Positions 19,430 to 30,538 of a DNA stretch of 64,000 nt are shown here, piece after piece. The stretch comes from Kazachstania africana CBS 2517. Taxonomy: Eukaryota; Ascomycota; Saccharomycetes; Saccharomycetales; Saccharomycetaceae. Location of the stretch: assembly GCF_000304475.1 (NCBI RefSeq), contig NC_018951.1, positions 310,001-374,000 on the forward strand, in the 5' to 3' direction. Position numbers and translations under genes: made by a program. Each line of letters starts with the position of its first letter. Within the stretch, counting starts at the first letter, position 1. The notes beneath the pieces were generated by a model. That model did no database searches. It saw only the letters and a program-made list of their open reading frames with translations, and had not been told where the DNA came from.

Positions 19430-22400
19430 TCATACACTATTCCCTGTTTTCTTTGTATATTTCTCCAAGGGATCATTTTCAACAGAATATTCCTTCAAAT
19501 TCGATATGTCATCAAAGGAAATAATATCCCTCAACTTTCTATCAGATTGGTACCACTCTTTGATCAACCAAGTCATTTCCTTCTTAAAGAAAATTACATT
19601 GGCGCTGTCCGAAGTTTGAATCAAGTCTTTCAAGACGTAGTATAATTTACTGAATGAAACACCGGCTGATATAAAGATTGAAATGATTGAACCTTCCTTT
19701 ATATGGCTAGTCGGCAGAGCTTCATGAACTATACTACAAATACGAGGAAATAATTCAGAAATTGGGAAAACAAATTCAGAAGTATGGACATTTCTTGCAA
19801 TTTTGACAACAACGTTAGATAGTAAATTGACAAAGTTCACGGAGTCCTCTATGTTACTACTATCACTTAGCTCTCTCTTTAGGGAATCGAATAGTTCATT
19901 CCATTTACTTAAAATTTCTTCTTCGTTTCTAAAATCAGAGATCTTGAAGATATTTAATGCAACTTCATGGTAACCGAGTGGAACTGCATAATCATTAAAT
20001 AAGTCACTGACTGGCAGAATCTTGCCATCTAGTTCTTTGGATAATTCCTCTTTATTATTGACATCAATTCTATTATCAGTTTTGATTAAATTCAACACAT
20101 CATCTTGGACAGCAGCTATATCGAAAAGTTCTTGAATCAGACTTGAAAGTTGAACCATATCCTGTTTTTGACTTGGAGGACACACACTATTACAGAAACC
20201 ATTTGCACGAGATAGACATTCAATTCTATCAGTTAATTTTATATCAAAATCAGAGATTGCTAACGAGTATAGAATTTCCGCAGCATGGTAAAAGTTTGAC
20301 TTTCTAGAATGGTAGACCCATAGAAGATTAGAAATTTTCAATGAATCTTTAGCCTTCTCTTTTAAGTAAGGAAGAATGAACTTAGTGTCCAGTTGTAGTA
20401 ATCTGTCTCCACTCTTCTCAGCTACCAACCAATCGTATAAATGGTAATGGAATAGTTTGTCATCGTAGTTCAAAACAATCTCATAACTTTTATCCTTTAA
20501 CGAAATAGCATCAGATGAAATGACAGAAGGACCTGACACCGAAGATGTGTTGTTACCGGCCAATTCATCAAGTTTTACTAAAGTCTCGAAGACAAGATCA
20601 TAAACTACAACTCTCTTATCAAAATATTTTTTTCTTTCATCGTTTTCTAAACAACCGTTAGCAACATATTGGTACGCTAACTTACCTTTATCCATTGCAT
20701 TCGCAATATTTAATAAAAATTCGATTGTTTTTGGGAAGTAGTTTAGACTGATCATAACATCAATAGCTTCCTTTAGTTTTTCCATTGATAGGTCATTGAC
20801 AATACGTTCAAATAGTTTGATAGCTGCATTAAGATGATAGCTTAATGTATCGTTATCCCTTAAACCAATCTCTCTGGCTTTCTTCAAATGTTCGATGGCT
20901 CTGAAACTTAAAATGTCGCTACTTGAACAGAAGGAACCACATCTATCTTGTAAAGTTGTAGCAGTGTATTCAATAGAAGCACCCCTGTTAATATTTCTAT
21001 TAATGATAGACAACAATATTTCTCTTACCAAAGATTTGGTATCTTCTGTTGGTGCAAACAAATCTTTGAAAGTCAGCTTGGAAAGTTTAGTTTGGACATC
21101 TACCTTTAAGAACTTTACGATATCCTTGAATGCTAGATATTGATGTTCATAGCCTTCCACTTCACTTTCTTCATAGAATACATTTAAGAAGGATAGGGCT
21201 TCCTTGATAGATTCAACTAATTTGATCAGAGAGTTTGTAGCCATACTTTCTGCTTGGCTAGCAACCTCCTCAGCTTTATTGACTGCCTTGTCAGTTGGTA
21301 ACAATGGTGCTGTTGGCTGAGCAATTGATCCACTATATGTGGCAAAGAACTCATTTAAGATCAAAATAGAAGATAGATAGTAACCGACATCTTCCTTAGA
21401 AATGCATATACCAGAAAGGACATTCTTCCCATTTAAGGAACCTTTCAAGGCCTGTCCCCTAGCATCAAACTTGATATCCTTGTCAACGGAAAATATTTGT
21501 CTATTCCAAACTTCCCTAAATAGCCTAGTTATCAGTAAACCAATACCATAAAATCTAGGTGATAATATAACGTCATCTAAATCGAAATTTGTTGTTCCAG
21601 TTTTGGTAACAAGTGATCTTTGAGGAGTGGCGGTTAAAGAGGGCTTTGATAACAAAGAAGAGACTGTAGATACTGAGTAACGGTTGTATTTTGGCTTAAT
21701 GTCAACAACGCCCGGAATACCGACGGTCAAAAAGGTTAAGGCATTAGATCTCAACACTTCTGACTTATTGAATTTGCAAGTGACAAATAAAGCAGTAGAA
21801 CATGCCTCAGCCAGACCATAATTCAATACAAAAGCCAGTGGATTATCGATTAAAGTTTCAAAAACTTCATCTGGATTACGATATCTGTAAATTTCTACCG
21901 AGTTATTAGTGAGAACAGCTACACGAAGATTTTCAGAATTATATTGTGAAGCAAATGCATTAGCGTAACCGGAAGGCTTATCAGTTGCATTAAAAGAAGG
22001 AGTTAATGGAACAATTTGTTTTACAGGGGAAGTAGTGTCTAAGAAAGTTGCATTCTCCACGTACTTACCGTGATTCTTTAAAATACCATAATCTGGGACA
22101 CTGACAAATAGACGATGTTGAATTGGAGCAGGAGTAGATGCTGCATTCAATGTAGCATTAACTTTGGTTGGTTGTTGAGGTGTTTTGAGAACTGAGGAGA
22201 AAAATATACCTGGAGAGATGATGGTACTTGCACTGGTCGTCTCTAATAATACAGATGATTTCTTTTGAAGTTTTAACAAAATTGACTCATTAAATGTTAG
22301 ACTTGAATAGAATGGCAAGCTCCTCTTTTGTTGTTCAATTTGCTGTTGTTGTAATTCTTGTTGCATGACTTCAGGAGTAACTGAGCTTGGAGGAAATTTG

Positions 22401-23779
22401 ATTGACTCCAACCTAATGGCTTCGATGTTAGATCTGCCGATGGAACCGTTGAAATATAAACGAACACCACCAACTGTTAGGGCTACAAAAAATAAGTTGT
22501 TGTTTTCTTGTTGAGATACCGGAATTATTTTAGAAATTTTCAAGTATTTCTTTGCCATAATAGCGGCACCTCTAGCCGTTGTAGTACCAATGATTCTACC
22601 GATATATGATGGTTCAATAATGACTGGTCCTTCCAGATTACTACCAGAAATCAAATATGCTCTTACAATAGATCTAGATGATAATGTGTAGACAACACCC
22701 CTAGATTGGTCTATAATGATTTGAATTAGTGTTTCTTGTGAGTTTTCCTCAAACAATGATTGAATTAAATCACTACCGGGCAATTTAGAAATCAAATTGG
22801 TAGGTAACAAATTTGACCAGGCAGACTGCGTCAAGCAAATTTTCGTGCATTTACTATTGAACCAATCATCAGAACCAGTGTATTGTAATTCCCAAATGTT
22901 TAAACCGGTAGTCTTACTGATAAAAAAGATTTGCCCCGTTGGTCTATACGTTGCAATTTCAAGGGAACCTAGACCATTTATCGAGACAGTCATGCCCGTA
23001 TTATAGACTTCTAATTCATTTGAAGCTCTATTATGTGAAAGAGCTAGCAAATAAATGTCGAATGGAGTGGTAATAAGTAACAAATGTTTGATGTGACTAA
23101 CAAAAGTGTTTGGTTTTACATCCACAAGCGCAACATTTAAAATGGTGTGCTTGATCTCTTCAATGAATTGGTAGTCAGTGCTGTCATCAATGTTCCATAA
23201 AACTAATTTATTATCTATGATAATCCAGCATCTATTTATTTCTGGAAATATTCCCATATCGCTCTTAATTTCTGTCTTTGAGGCTTCTTGAAGAAGTTCA
23301 TCCGGTATGCTGATTACTTTTTGTCTTTCAAAAGGAGTAAAAGCACCTAAACCACCAGCTTCCCTGCTAAAATTGTAATTGACACCGTTATTGTAGTAGG
23401 ATCTTTCATCTAAGATAGGTGTGTTGGCATCACGCCTTTGCAGATGATCTATATATTCACTAGCTAGTTCTAGTGGTTTCTTAGACCCCAAACCTGTAAT
23501 ACGAATGTGTTCATTCACGTCAGATAAGTTTGCCGATGTCGTAGTAGCTGCATTAGTCGCATTTATATCGGCCAAAGAAGAGATGGAGTTGAGATTCATA
23601 ACTGACCTTACAGTGTCATTATTTTGAGCATCGGGACGTTGAATAGAGCGGCTAGTGCCAGTAGTATTAAGCAATGAAGGATTTGATGGCAAATTTGTGG
23701 TGCTTCCCGGAAGTGTAGTTGAAGCAGCAAATGTATTATTGCTGTAATCAATTCTGTTTCTTAGTGGTGTGGAAAACAT
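19430..23779 (-). CDS. NUP170: Inner-ring nucleoporin, Nup155 family
   Basis: Scaffold subunit of the nuclear pore inner ring, anchoring the pore to membrane and linker nucleoporins. It has 1,449 residues (S. cerevisiae Nup170 1,502, Nup157 1,391). The N-terminal half is a predicted beta-propeller region, with recognisable blocks such as RRDANTPILDERSYYN and IWELQYTGSDDWFNSKC, and the C-terminal half is an alpha-solenoid. A low-complexity Asn/Thr/Ser stretch occupies the first 100 residues. The Gln-rich stretch (about 463-480) is an insertion. NUP170 and NUP157 are duplication partners; order beside ATG8 and PET112 favours NUP170 (YBL079W). The start ATG is at 23779. Confidence 0.93.
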   Translation of the reverse strand: MFSTPLRNRIDYSNNTFAASTTLPGSTTNLPSNPSLLNTTGTSRSIQRPDAQNNDTVRSVMNLNSISSLADINATNAATTTSANLSDVNEHIRITGLGSKKPLELASEYIDHLQRRDANTPILDERSYYNNGVNYNFSREAGGLGAFTPFERQKVISIPDELLQEASKTEIKSDMGIFPEINRCWIIIDNKLVLWNIDDSTDYQFIEEIKHTILNVALVDVKPNTFVSHIKHLLLITTPFDIYLLALSHNRASNELEVYNTGMTVSINGLGSLEIATYRPTGQIFFISKTTGLNIWELQYTGSDDWFNSKCTKICLTQSAWSNLLPTNLISKLPGSDLIQSLFEENSQETLIQIIIDQSRGVVYTLSSRSIVRAYLISGSNLEGPVIIEPSYIGRIIGTTTARGAAIMAKKYLKISKIIPVSQQENNNLFFVALTVGGVRLYFNGSIGRSNIEAIRLESIKFPPSSVTPEVMQQELQQQQIEQQKRSLPFYSSLTFNESILLKLQKKSSVLLETTSASTIISPGIFFSSVLKTPQQPTKVNATLNAASTPAPIQHRLFVSVPDYGILKNHGKYVENATFLDTTSPVKQIVPLTPSFNATDKPSGYANAFASQYNSENLRVAVLTNNSVEIYRYRNPDEVFETLIDNPLAFVLNYGLAEACSTALFVTCKFNKSEVLRSNALTFLTVGIPGVVDIKPKYNRYSVSTVSSLLSKPSLTATPQRSLVTKTGTTNFDLDDVILSPRFYGIGLLITRLFREVWNRQIFSVDKDIKFDARGQALKGSLNGKNVLSGICISKEDVGYYLSSILILNEFFATYSGSIAQPTAPLLPTDKAVNKAEEVASQAESMATNSLIKLVESIKEALSFLNVFYEESEVEGYEHQYLAFKDIVKFLKVDVQTKLSKLTFKDLFAPTEDTKSLVREILLSIINRNINRGASIEYTATTLQDRCGSFCSSSDILSFRAIEHLKKAREIGLRDNDTLSYHLNAAIKLFERIVNDLSMEKLKEAIDVMISLNYFPKTIEFLLNIANAMDKGKLAYQYVANGCLENDERKKYFDKRVVVYDLVFETLVKLDELAGNNTSSVSGPSVISSDAISLKDKSYEIVLNYDDKLFHYHLYDWLVAEKSGDRLLQLDTKFILPYLKEKAKDSLKISNLLWVYHSRKSNFYHAAEILYSLAISDFDIKLTDRIECLSRANGFCNSVCPPSQKQDMVQLSSLIQELFDIAAVQDDVLNLIKTDNRIDVNNKEELSKELDGKILPVSDLFNDYAVPLGYHEVALNIFKISDFRNEEEILSKWNELFDSLKRELSDSSNIEDSVNFVNLLSNVVVKIARNVHTSEFVFPISELFPRICSIVHEALPTSHIKEGSIISIFISAGVSFSKLYYVLKDLIQTSDSANVIFFKKEMTWLIKEWYQSDRKLRDIISFDDISNLKEYSVENDPLEKYTKKTGNSV

Positions 23780-24398
23780 ATCACTAGCGTAAGTGCCTTA
23801 TTCTAGCTTATATGGTCCAGCAAGATTGCAGATTTTCTTATAACAAATATTGATTTCTTGATCTTAAATTTCAATCCAATAAACAAAAATTCTACCATTT
23901 TTTTCTTCGATATACTAAAAATCCAAATATATTGAAAAAAAGATGAGATGAGATTGAATATGAGAGTGCGGGTAAATCAGTCACTATCTATATATTTAAG
24001 GCCTTTATTAGATGAGCTCGACCATTGCTAGAGGCCTATGCATCTAAAATGCTCGAGAGAGATTGACCGGCCTGCTAGTAGCTTGCATGCAGAAGTTTCT
24101 GTGTGTTTTGAGAGGGTTTTACAGTTGAATTATATGTCCATTTTCAGGCTTATCAATATATATGCCGTTCTTTAGCCTAGAGAAGCAGTTTCGTCTAAGA
24201 TTCTCTCCTGATTCAATTGCTGGGCAATGCCGTGCAAATAGTACTAGAAGAAAGCCTCGAGCTCTTCTTCTTGGTACCGTTGTTTTACCTTCCGCTGGCC
24301 AACAAGTGCTTTGGTATATTTCTATTCGAAAAAAGGTGAATTGATCGAACTTAATATACAAAAGGGAAGAACCACTTGAGCTTCGTCGAGGCCATAAG
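23780..24398. promoter_or_regulatory. Divergent NUP170-PET112 promoter region
   Basis: 619 bp shared by two divergent genes. The part from about 24,040 to 24,320 is GC-richer than usual and open in two frames on opposite strands (24162-24344 plus, 24119-24361 minus), but neither resembles a protein I know. It contains an inverted repeat with arms AGAAGAA (24246-24252) and TTCTTCT (24265-24271), and an ATTGC/GCAAT hairpin at about 24,217-24,229. Confidence 0.4.
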
Positions 24399-26006
24399 AT
24401 GTCTCTAGGATTGCTAAAACAATCTCACATTCCAATAAGGAGACTTTTCTCGACAATTCCCGGCTATAATCTGAAATGTGGACTGGAAATACATACCCAA
24501 TTGAATACTGAAAACAAACTGTTCTCACGTTCAAGGAACGACCCTTTTCGATATGTTGACCAGCCAAACGTAAATGCAAGCTATTTCGATGTAGCTTTGC
24601 CAGGATCTAGACCAACTTTGAACTATGAAGTCGTACTTTACGCTTTGAAATTGGCTCTGGCAATGAACTCTACGATTAATTTAAATTCTCAATTTGACAG
24701 AAAACACTATTTCTATGGTGACCTTCCACAAGGGTATCAGATAACACAACATTATCGCCCCATAGCAACTGGCGGGCAATTGACACTATCTAAACCGTTT
24801 GATGACATCTCTTCTCCTAGCAAGGCTGTAAATATAAAACAGTTACAAATCGAACAAGATACAGGAAGGTCAGTCTATCTGCAGGGCGAAGGACTCACTT
24901 TGATTGACTTAAATAGGGCTAATGTCCCTTTGATTGAATTAGTAACAGAACCTGATCTTACTAGTATAAAAGAGGTACGTGCCTTTTTAAAGAAGTACCA
25001 AGATATAGTTCGTCAATTAAAAATATCAACTGGTGATTTAGAGACCGGCTCTGTAAGAGTGGATGTAAACATTAATGTTAATGAATACCCTAGAGTTGAG
25101 TTAAAAAACCTCCCGAATACTTCGTCGATAATAAACGCCATAAAATATGAGTATAAACGGCAAGTAAATATCATACAGAGTGGAAAAGCTGAAAGTGAAC
25201 TACGTGAAGTAGAAACAAGGAGATGGGATGGAGAAAAACATTCAAGCTCAGATCTAAAGAGTCCTCATTTGATTTACAGGTATATGCCAGATCCAGAACT
25301 GCCATATATCAACCTGGACAAGAGCATAGTAGCAGATGTTGCCAAGACCCTTCCAAAACTATCTGACGAAGTGCTTGACATGTTCATGAATGAGCCTTAT
25401 AACCTGTCACTAAAGGATGCTAGAATTTTAACTATGAATCACAACCTTAGTGTATTCTATACCAATGAAGAAATAAAAGACTTCTATTTATCGACATTTC
25501 AAATCTTTTCTGACACGATTGAGGGAGAGAGCTCAAGTTCTAAAATAGTTATTAATTGGGTTCTACATGAATTATTGGGGACTCTAAATAAACTAGGCGT
25601 TGCCTTAAAAGAATCCAGAGAAATTCTAAGTCCCCAGAAATTTGCAGAATTTCTTCTGCTAATTTACAATCGAAAAATCTCTAATTCAAATGCCAAATTA
25701 CTACTCTTTCACCTGATCGAAAATATAAAGGATTACAAAGAAAATTCAAACTTAAATTTAGTGCAATTGACTAGTGATTTAGAGCTGGATTCTAATTCTT
25801 CGTTTAATGACGCTCAACTACAAGAACAGTGTCGACTAATCCTAAAAGAGTTGGACAATTCTGAATTAGTTGACAGTCTAGTGTCAGGGAAGAAAAAAAA
25901 TACCTTACAATACTTGGTGGGACAAGGAATGAGAAAATTTCACGGTAAAGTAGAAGCCCAAGAACTTCAAAAAACATTCAAAAACATCCTCAACATCAAG
26001 TGGTAA
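24399..26006 (+). CDS. PET112: Mitochondrial glutamyl-tRNA(Gln) amidotransferase subunit B
   Basis: GatB subunit of the mitochondrial GatFAB enzyme, which converts Glu-tRNA(Gln) to Gln-tRNA(Gln); needed for mitochondrial translation. It has 535 residues (S. cerevisiae 541). The first 20 or so residues are basic and Ser/Leu-rich (LLKQSHIPIRRLFST), a plausible presequence. The catalytic GatB domain begins with LKCGLEIHTQLNTENKLFSRS, followed by RKHYFYGDLPQGYQITQ and the DTGRS motif; RVDVNINV and the ETRRWD block are also seen. The C-terminal region matches the GatB/Yqey helical domain and ends near LQYLVGQGMRKFHGK. It is YBL080C in S. cerevisiae, next to NUP170. Confidence 0.96.
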   Translation: MSLGLLKQSHIPIRRLFSTIPGYNLKCGLEIHTQLNTENKLFSRSRNDPFRYVDQPNVNASYFDVALPGSRPTLNYEVVLYALKLALAMNSTINLNSQFDRKHYFYGDLPQGYQITQHYRPIATGGQLTLSKPFDDISSPSKAVNIKQLQIEQDTGRSVYLQGEGLTLIDLNRANVPLIELVTEPDLTSIKEVRAFLKKYQDIVRQLKISTGDLETGSVRVDVNINVNEYPRVELKNLPNTSSIINAIKYEYKRQVNIIQSGKAESELREVETRRWDGEKHSSSDLKSPHLIYRYMPDPELPYINLDKSIVADVAKTLPKLSDEVLDMFMNEPYNLSLKDARILTMNHNLSVFYTNEEIKDFYLSTFQIFSDTIEGESSSSKIVINWVLHELLGTLNKLGVALKESREILSPQKFAEFLLLIYNRKISNSNAKLLLFHLIENIKDYKENSNLNLVQLTSDLELDSNSSFNDAQLQEQCRLILKELDNSELVDSLVSGKKKNTLQYLVGQGMRKFHGKVEAQELQKTFKNILNIKW

Positions 26007-26171
26007 CCTTTACTGTATATATATAAGTAGTAACAAATGCTGTAAATCGTAGAAAAATAAAGATATATTTTAACATGCCTTAATATATAATAAAACCGCT
26101 TTAAATATCCAATAATACATGAATCAAAAAACCTAAAAAGTAAAAATAAACAAAAATGCACTCCCATATAA

Positions 26172-27248
26172 TTAGCTCCAGACACTCATATCATTATTCC
26201 AAATGCCGAATGGTCTTCTACCATTTGTTGTAGAACTATTGTCATTATTTGAGCCGCAATCTAAAGACGGAACTTCACCATTATGCTTAGATGAAACTTG
26301 AGTAATACTCATGTTGTTGTTCTTATTTATACTATTGTCAGTATGATCCTTGAAATCTAAAGATGCTGTACTACCAGTTGAGTGTACGGGCATTTGAATA
26401 TTTGAAACGTCATTAAGAAGATTTGGACTTACGGCAGAAGAGATCGTGTCCGTCGATGTGGTAGAAACTGATGACAGCATATTACTATTCAAATATGGTT
26501 GAAATGGGGAATTGAAAATCCCTGAGGAATTCAGTGAGCCAATATTTGATTTGAAATCGTATTTAAAACCAGCTGTAGAATTGGCAAAAGAGGTATCGTT
26601 GGACATTAAGAAATCTAGATTATTTTGATTGAATGGCATTGCTTGTGTTGCATTCATTGACGACTGAGAATTGAAAACGGGAGGCTTCTTGTAATCTCTT
26701 GCATTTGAATAAATTTGGTGATTAGATATTCCATAAATGGATTCTAACGTGTTATCCCTTTTGATATCTATGGATGAAACAGAATTACTGCTTTTAATGT
26801 TGATATTTTGAAACAATTGAGGGTATGTTTGCTTCAGATGTGCAGCAACTGCGGGATTTTGAGAGTAAAAGTTCAAGCCAACCAAATCCTGCTGTGGTGA
26901 CTCGTGATTATTCTGATCAAAATGCTCTTGATTTAAGGTCTCTGTTCTAGAATTGTAGCTACGGTTCATATTTTTCTTCCTGTTATAGTTATTGGAATTA
27001 CTGTTTAAGTATCCCCGATTACCTACCCTGTTATAATATGCATTTCCTTCAGAGAACATATCTACTCGTTTATTAATGTAGTTATTGCTACCATATCTTG
27101 TTTGAAATTGATTATCAAAAGAATTGGCACCGTCTGATGAGGATGAATTATGCTGAGGGACTGACTTTAAGTTCCTATAATCCAGCAAATACTTGTCGAC
27201 ATCCTCAATCTGAGAAGAAAAAGGAACACTAACGATTTCACCTGGCAT
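26172..27248 (-). CDS. Asn-rich protein of unknown function (YBL081W homologue)
   Basis: 358 residues, Asn/Ser-rich and mostly of low complexity. It is recognised by two conserved ends: the N-terminus MPGEIVSVPFSSQIEDVDKY with LLDYRNLK, and the C-terminus RRPFGIWNNDMSVWS, both closely resembling S. cerevisiae YBL081W. A middle block with AVAAHLKQTYPQLFQN is also shared. No catalytic domain, signal peptide or membrane segment is visible. The conserved tips on a disordered body suggest a regulatory or RNA-associated protein, but that is inference. Neighbours PET112 (convergent) and ALG3 nearby match the S. cerevisiae order. Confidence 0.9.
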   Translation of the reverse strand: MPGEIVSVPFSSQIEDVDKYLLDYRNLKSVPQHNSSSSDGANSFDNQFQTRYGSNNYINKRVDMFSEGNAYYNRVGNRGYLNSNSNNYNRKKNMNRSYNSRTETLNQEHFDQNNHESPQQDLVGLNFYSQNPAVAAHLKQTYPQLFQNINIKSSNSVSSIDIKRDNTLESIYGISNHQIYSNARDYKKPPVFNSQSSMNATQAMPFNQNNLDFLMSNDTSFANSTAGFKYDFKSNIGSLNSSGIFNSPFQPYLNSNMLSSVSTTSTDTISSAVSPNLLNDVSNIQMPVHSTGSTASLDFKDHTDNSINKNNNMSITQVSSKHNGEVPSLDCGSNNDNSSTTNGRRPFGIWNNDMSVWS

Positions 27249-27827
27249 GATTCAAATCTACTTGCTAAAAGATGTGCTGCCTTATTTGTTAAGTTGAAAA
27301 TTTTGGTGCAAGTCTCACTGATCAATTTCTGGTTAGACCTAAAGAAACTCAATTCTGGATGTAAAGTAGCTAATAAAATTATTAGCTACACAAATACTTG
27401 ATAAATGAAATAGGGAAAGTGAAATAAACAGAAATGAAGGGCTTATCTCAAAAGCGCTCTTATGTGTTCTTGTTGTAGTGTATTTTTAGAAGCACTATAT
27501 TATTGACCCACCTAAATAAAAAGTTTCAAAATTTGGACAAATAAATAATAGAATACAGGACTATTCGGAATATTCAGTTATCAACACCAATCAAAGCTTA
27601 ATAGATGAAAGGATTCAACTTGGTGATCTCACTATAAATTTGTATATTATATAGAACTCGAGATTTTTTTGCATAGCATCAATTTTTTCTTCTTGACGCA
27701 TCCCAAGTTACGTGAAAGTGAAAAAAAATTAACCATACAAAAACATTAATCAATACTACAAATTAAAGGAAAAGAAGAGTGGTGTTACATAAAATAAAAT
27801 ATTATACTAGTTGATCGTTCTGACTAA
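27249..27827. promoter_or_regulatory. Promoter of the YBL081W homologue / FLO8 3' region
   Basis: 579 bp, AT-rich. The two flanking genes are both on the minus strand. No RNA gene or notable repeat was seen. Confidence 0.35.
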
Positions 27828-28949
27828 TTAAAGGATCCAGAAGTCAGTCTCTGGTCCCTGAAGTGATTCCAAATTCAGCATGTCTTGTTCCACTTTTTTA
27901 TCGTCTTTCTCTCCAGGTGTTTCGTATGTCGTAGTGTTTTTATCTTCATCACTAATTAAGGAATTCATAAACATCATTTCATCTGTGAGGTCATCGTGGA
28001 AAGAGTAGGGCTCATTTACAATGTTGGCAGCATTGCTACTGTTGTTATTATTGCTTTGAGGCACATCATTAAATGCATCAAATTCGGTCTGCTCCGATGG
28101 CAGTTCGAGAGGTTTATCAACCATACTATGTAGACCAGATAAGGCGTCGCCTGCAACTGTATCGGTGGTCATATTTTGCGTCTTTAGTGGATTTCCTTGA
28201 GGTTTTAGCTTCCAAGAGTCGGAAGAACCTTGATTTTTTGGCGTAACGTTTTCCTTGAGTGGGATACTTAAATCATTCGACGATTCCGATTTTAAATGTT
28301 CCTCGACTGTATACAAAGTGTTCTTGAAATTATTTTTGCCATTACTTATTGGCTGGCTGGTTAATTGTTGAGATGGTGATATACCGTATAGCGGTGTAAC
28401 TGGCTCAGAAATGGAAGAATATTCTTTGATCTTTAAATTTTTAGGCAGACTATTCGCCAAGGACGTCAAGGAATTTCTTCTTAGGTTTTCTGTGGCAGAC
28501 TTTCTAGATGCCGGAGTCTTAAATTGGTTAGAGTAAACAACTTGTGGCGAGACACCACTTGATGGGGGAGGCATACCTGTCTTGATGGCATTTTGACTAA
28601 TATTATCATGTGAGGCAGTGGGCGTTGTATTGACACTTGTATCAACGTTTGGCATTTGACGTTTCTTAGTTCTTCTTTTAGAAGGATTCTTGTTTTCAGC
28701 AAATGTCATGTTTAAAGTTGAATTGCCACCGTTATTACCATCCCTTTTATCTGAAGTTTTAGAGAGTGTACGTCTCCTCTTAGATGGCTGCCGCTGAGTT
28801 TTGACTTTTTCCTTTGTTAGTAACACTCTTTTATTGTTAGCTCCTGATTGTACCATATTATTGTGAATAATATTGATCTTATCATTGTAGTGCGGAGCAA
28901 TATTATTTGGTACCATTTGTTGAATAATGTTATTTTTGTCATTCTTGGG

Positions 28950-28992
<43 letters not shown>

Positions 28993-29873
28993 GTATTAGT
29001 ATTGCTATTTAATCTCTCATTTGTCGGAATGTTATACTGAGGGAGATGACCATTGAACTCTGATGCTGGCCAGCCAGCAGACGGAGAAATATTGTTAGTG
29101 TCAAGATTGGTACCAACTGGATTGTATTGCTGAGGCATGTACATTGGTACGGAAGGAGGAAATCCCATTTCAGCATTCTGAGGCATATCTGGCATGGGAT
29201 ATACCATTGGTTGTTGCATATGATCGTAGGTTATTGCAGAGGAAACATTATTAGTTAAATGCGGTATTGAAGCGAGCATTTGAGCGACTTCCATTGGAGA
29301 AATGTCCTCATTTCTGTAAGTACCTTTTAATTCAGCAACGTGTCGAAGTTTAGCGGCATATATTGCTTGATTTTGTTGATGCTGTCTCTTTTGATTCTGA
29401 ATACGTAAAACGTCAGAATACATTTGGGTATCGACAGAACCATTTCTATTTGATTTGATATTGAACAAGTCCCAAAAGAGCTGCCACCATTCATAGAGAT
29501 ACCCCTGTGGGGTATCATGTGTGGGGACAAAAGGAGCAGGATTATTATTGATGAATTCTGGTCTTCTTCCATTTTCAGAAATATCGGCTTCTTGTAAGAA
29601 GGTCAAAGCTGTATCATTCAGATTTGATTTCAATAAAAAATCGTAGATATAAACGTTTAAAGATTGTTTATCGGCCTCGAGAGCATCTCTTATTGGTGTG
29701 CCATTCTTTGGATAGCTATTTTGTGCGTCCGTAGTAGGAGCAGCATTTACGAAGTTTTCCTGGAAGGGCATCCCTGAAACGAAATTGTTTCTTTGAAAGT
29801 TATTATGCATTGGGGTAAACTGGGCAGAGGACGGAGGGCCTCTTGAATTATTTGTGCTCCTATCATAAGACAT
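27828..29873 (-). CDS. FLO8: LisH-domain transcriptional activator
   Basis: Activator of flocculin and invasive/pseudohyphal growth genes downstream of cAMP-PKA in S. cerevisiae. It has 681 residues from the ATG at 29873 (MSYDRSTN; the S. cerevisiae protein also starts MSY and is 799). The LisH domain lies at about residues 65-100 (LNVYIYDFLLKSNLNDTAL), followed by the family block TPQGYLYEWWQLFWDLFN. A poly-Asn tract from AAT repeats is at about residues 290-310 (28,952-29,003). A basic KRRRTLSK segment and an acidic C-terminus follow. The frame continues 33 codons upstream without ATG, so I did not extend it. In S. cerevisiae FLO8 is YER109C, on the sister block of its neighbours here. Confidence 0.88.
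28952..29003. repeat. ATT/AAT microsatellite encoding poly-Asn in FLO8
   Basis: About 17 near-perfect trinucleotide units, with an interruption near the right end; read on the minus strand they code for asparagine. Length variation would alter the protein in frame. Confidence 0.85.
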
Positions 29874-30538
29874 GACTATTATTGTATTATGGAAAGGAAG
29901 CAACGGAAGTTGAGAAGTTGGGCAGGGGACACGAGAAGGGGAATAAGAAGAGCAGAAAATGCGAATATGCACACGTCACCTAGTATAAAGAAATAAATAG
30001 TTTTATGATGTGGGTATTACAATGTGAAACACAATGATAAAATAGTTGTCTTTGTTCATTGTTTTTTCCCTCGACGATTTATTTTCTTGTCTGCGAATAC
30101 GAGGCAGAAAACTGAAAAGTGATCAACTCAAGAGAATGCAGCAAGAAGCGACGATCAACCATTGCATTACGAGACAATGTTCAGGGCAGTGTGTTACACT
30201 TCTACATAAAGACATTTTACTCGCGTATTGAAGAATACAGGTTCATCCTTGTCTGTGTCTTACCCTCTATATACATCATTATTATCTGCCATTCGTAATA
30301 CAAGATTTGATATACGTCTTACTTCTCTGGGAAACCACACGCCCAAAATTTGTTGCGCTCGCATTGAACAAAAAACGCAAATCAAATTTTGACCGGCTGA
30401 TTGACGGGTCTCGGGCGATCTCCCGGGACACCTACAGGATCTTGCATGAATTATGTAAGACGACGTGCGAGGTGTTCGTGATGAGCGTAGGGTTTTGTGC
30501 TATAGAAGTGTATTGTTGTTGTTATTATATAATGTTCC
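29874..30538. promoter_or_regulatory. Long FLO8 promoter / ALG3 3' region
   Basis: 665 bp. The ALG3 stop codon borders the right end, so most of this should be FLO8 promoter. A compact hairpin GTCTCGGG - 6 nt - CCCGGGAC (one G-U) is at 30408-30429, within a GC-richer stretch of about 30,390-30,450. No tRNA was recognised. Confidence 0.4.

Noticed and set aside
24119..24361. Overlapping open frames of 60 and 80 codons on both strands between NUP170 and PET112
   Set aside because: Open on both strands because the DNA is locally GC-rich; no recognisable protein and both occupy the divergent promoter.
29874..29972. 33-codon N-terminal extension of FLO8
   Set aside because: It would start at GTG; the conserved start MSY is at 29873.
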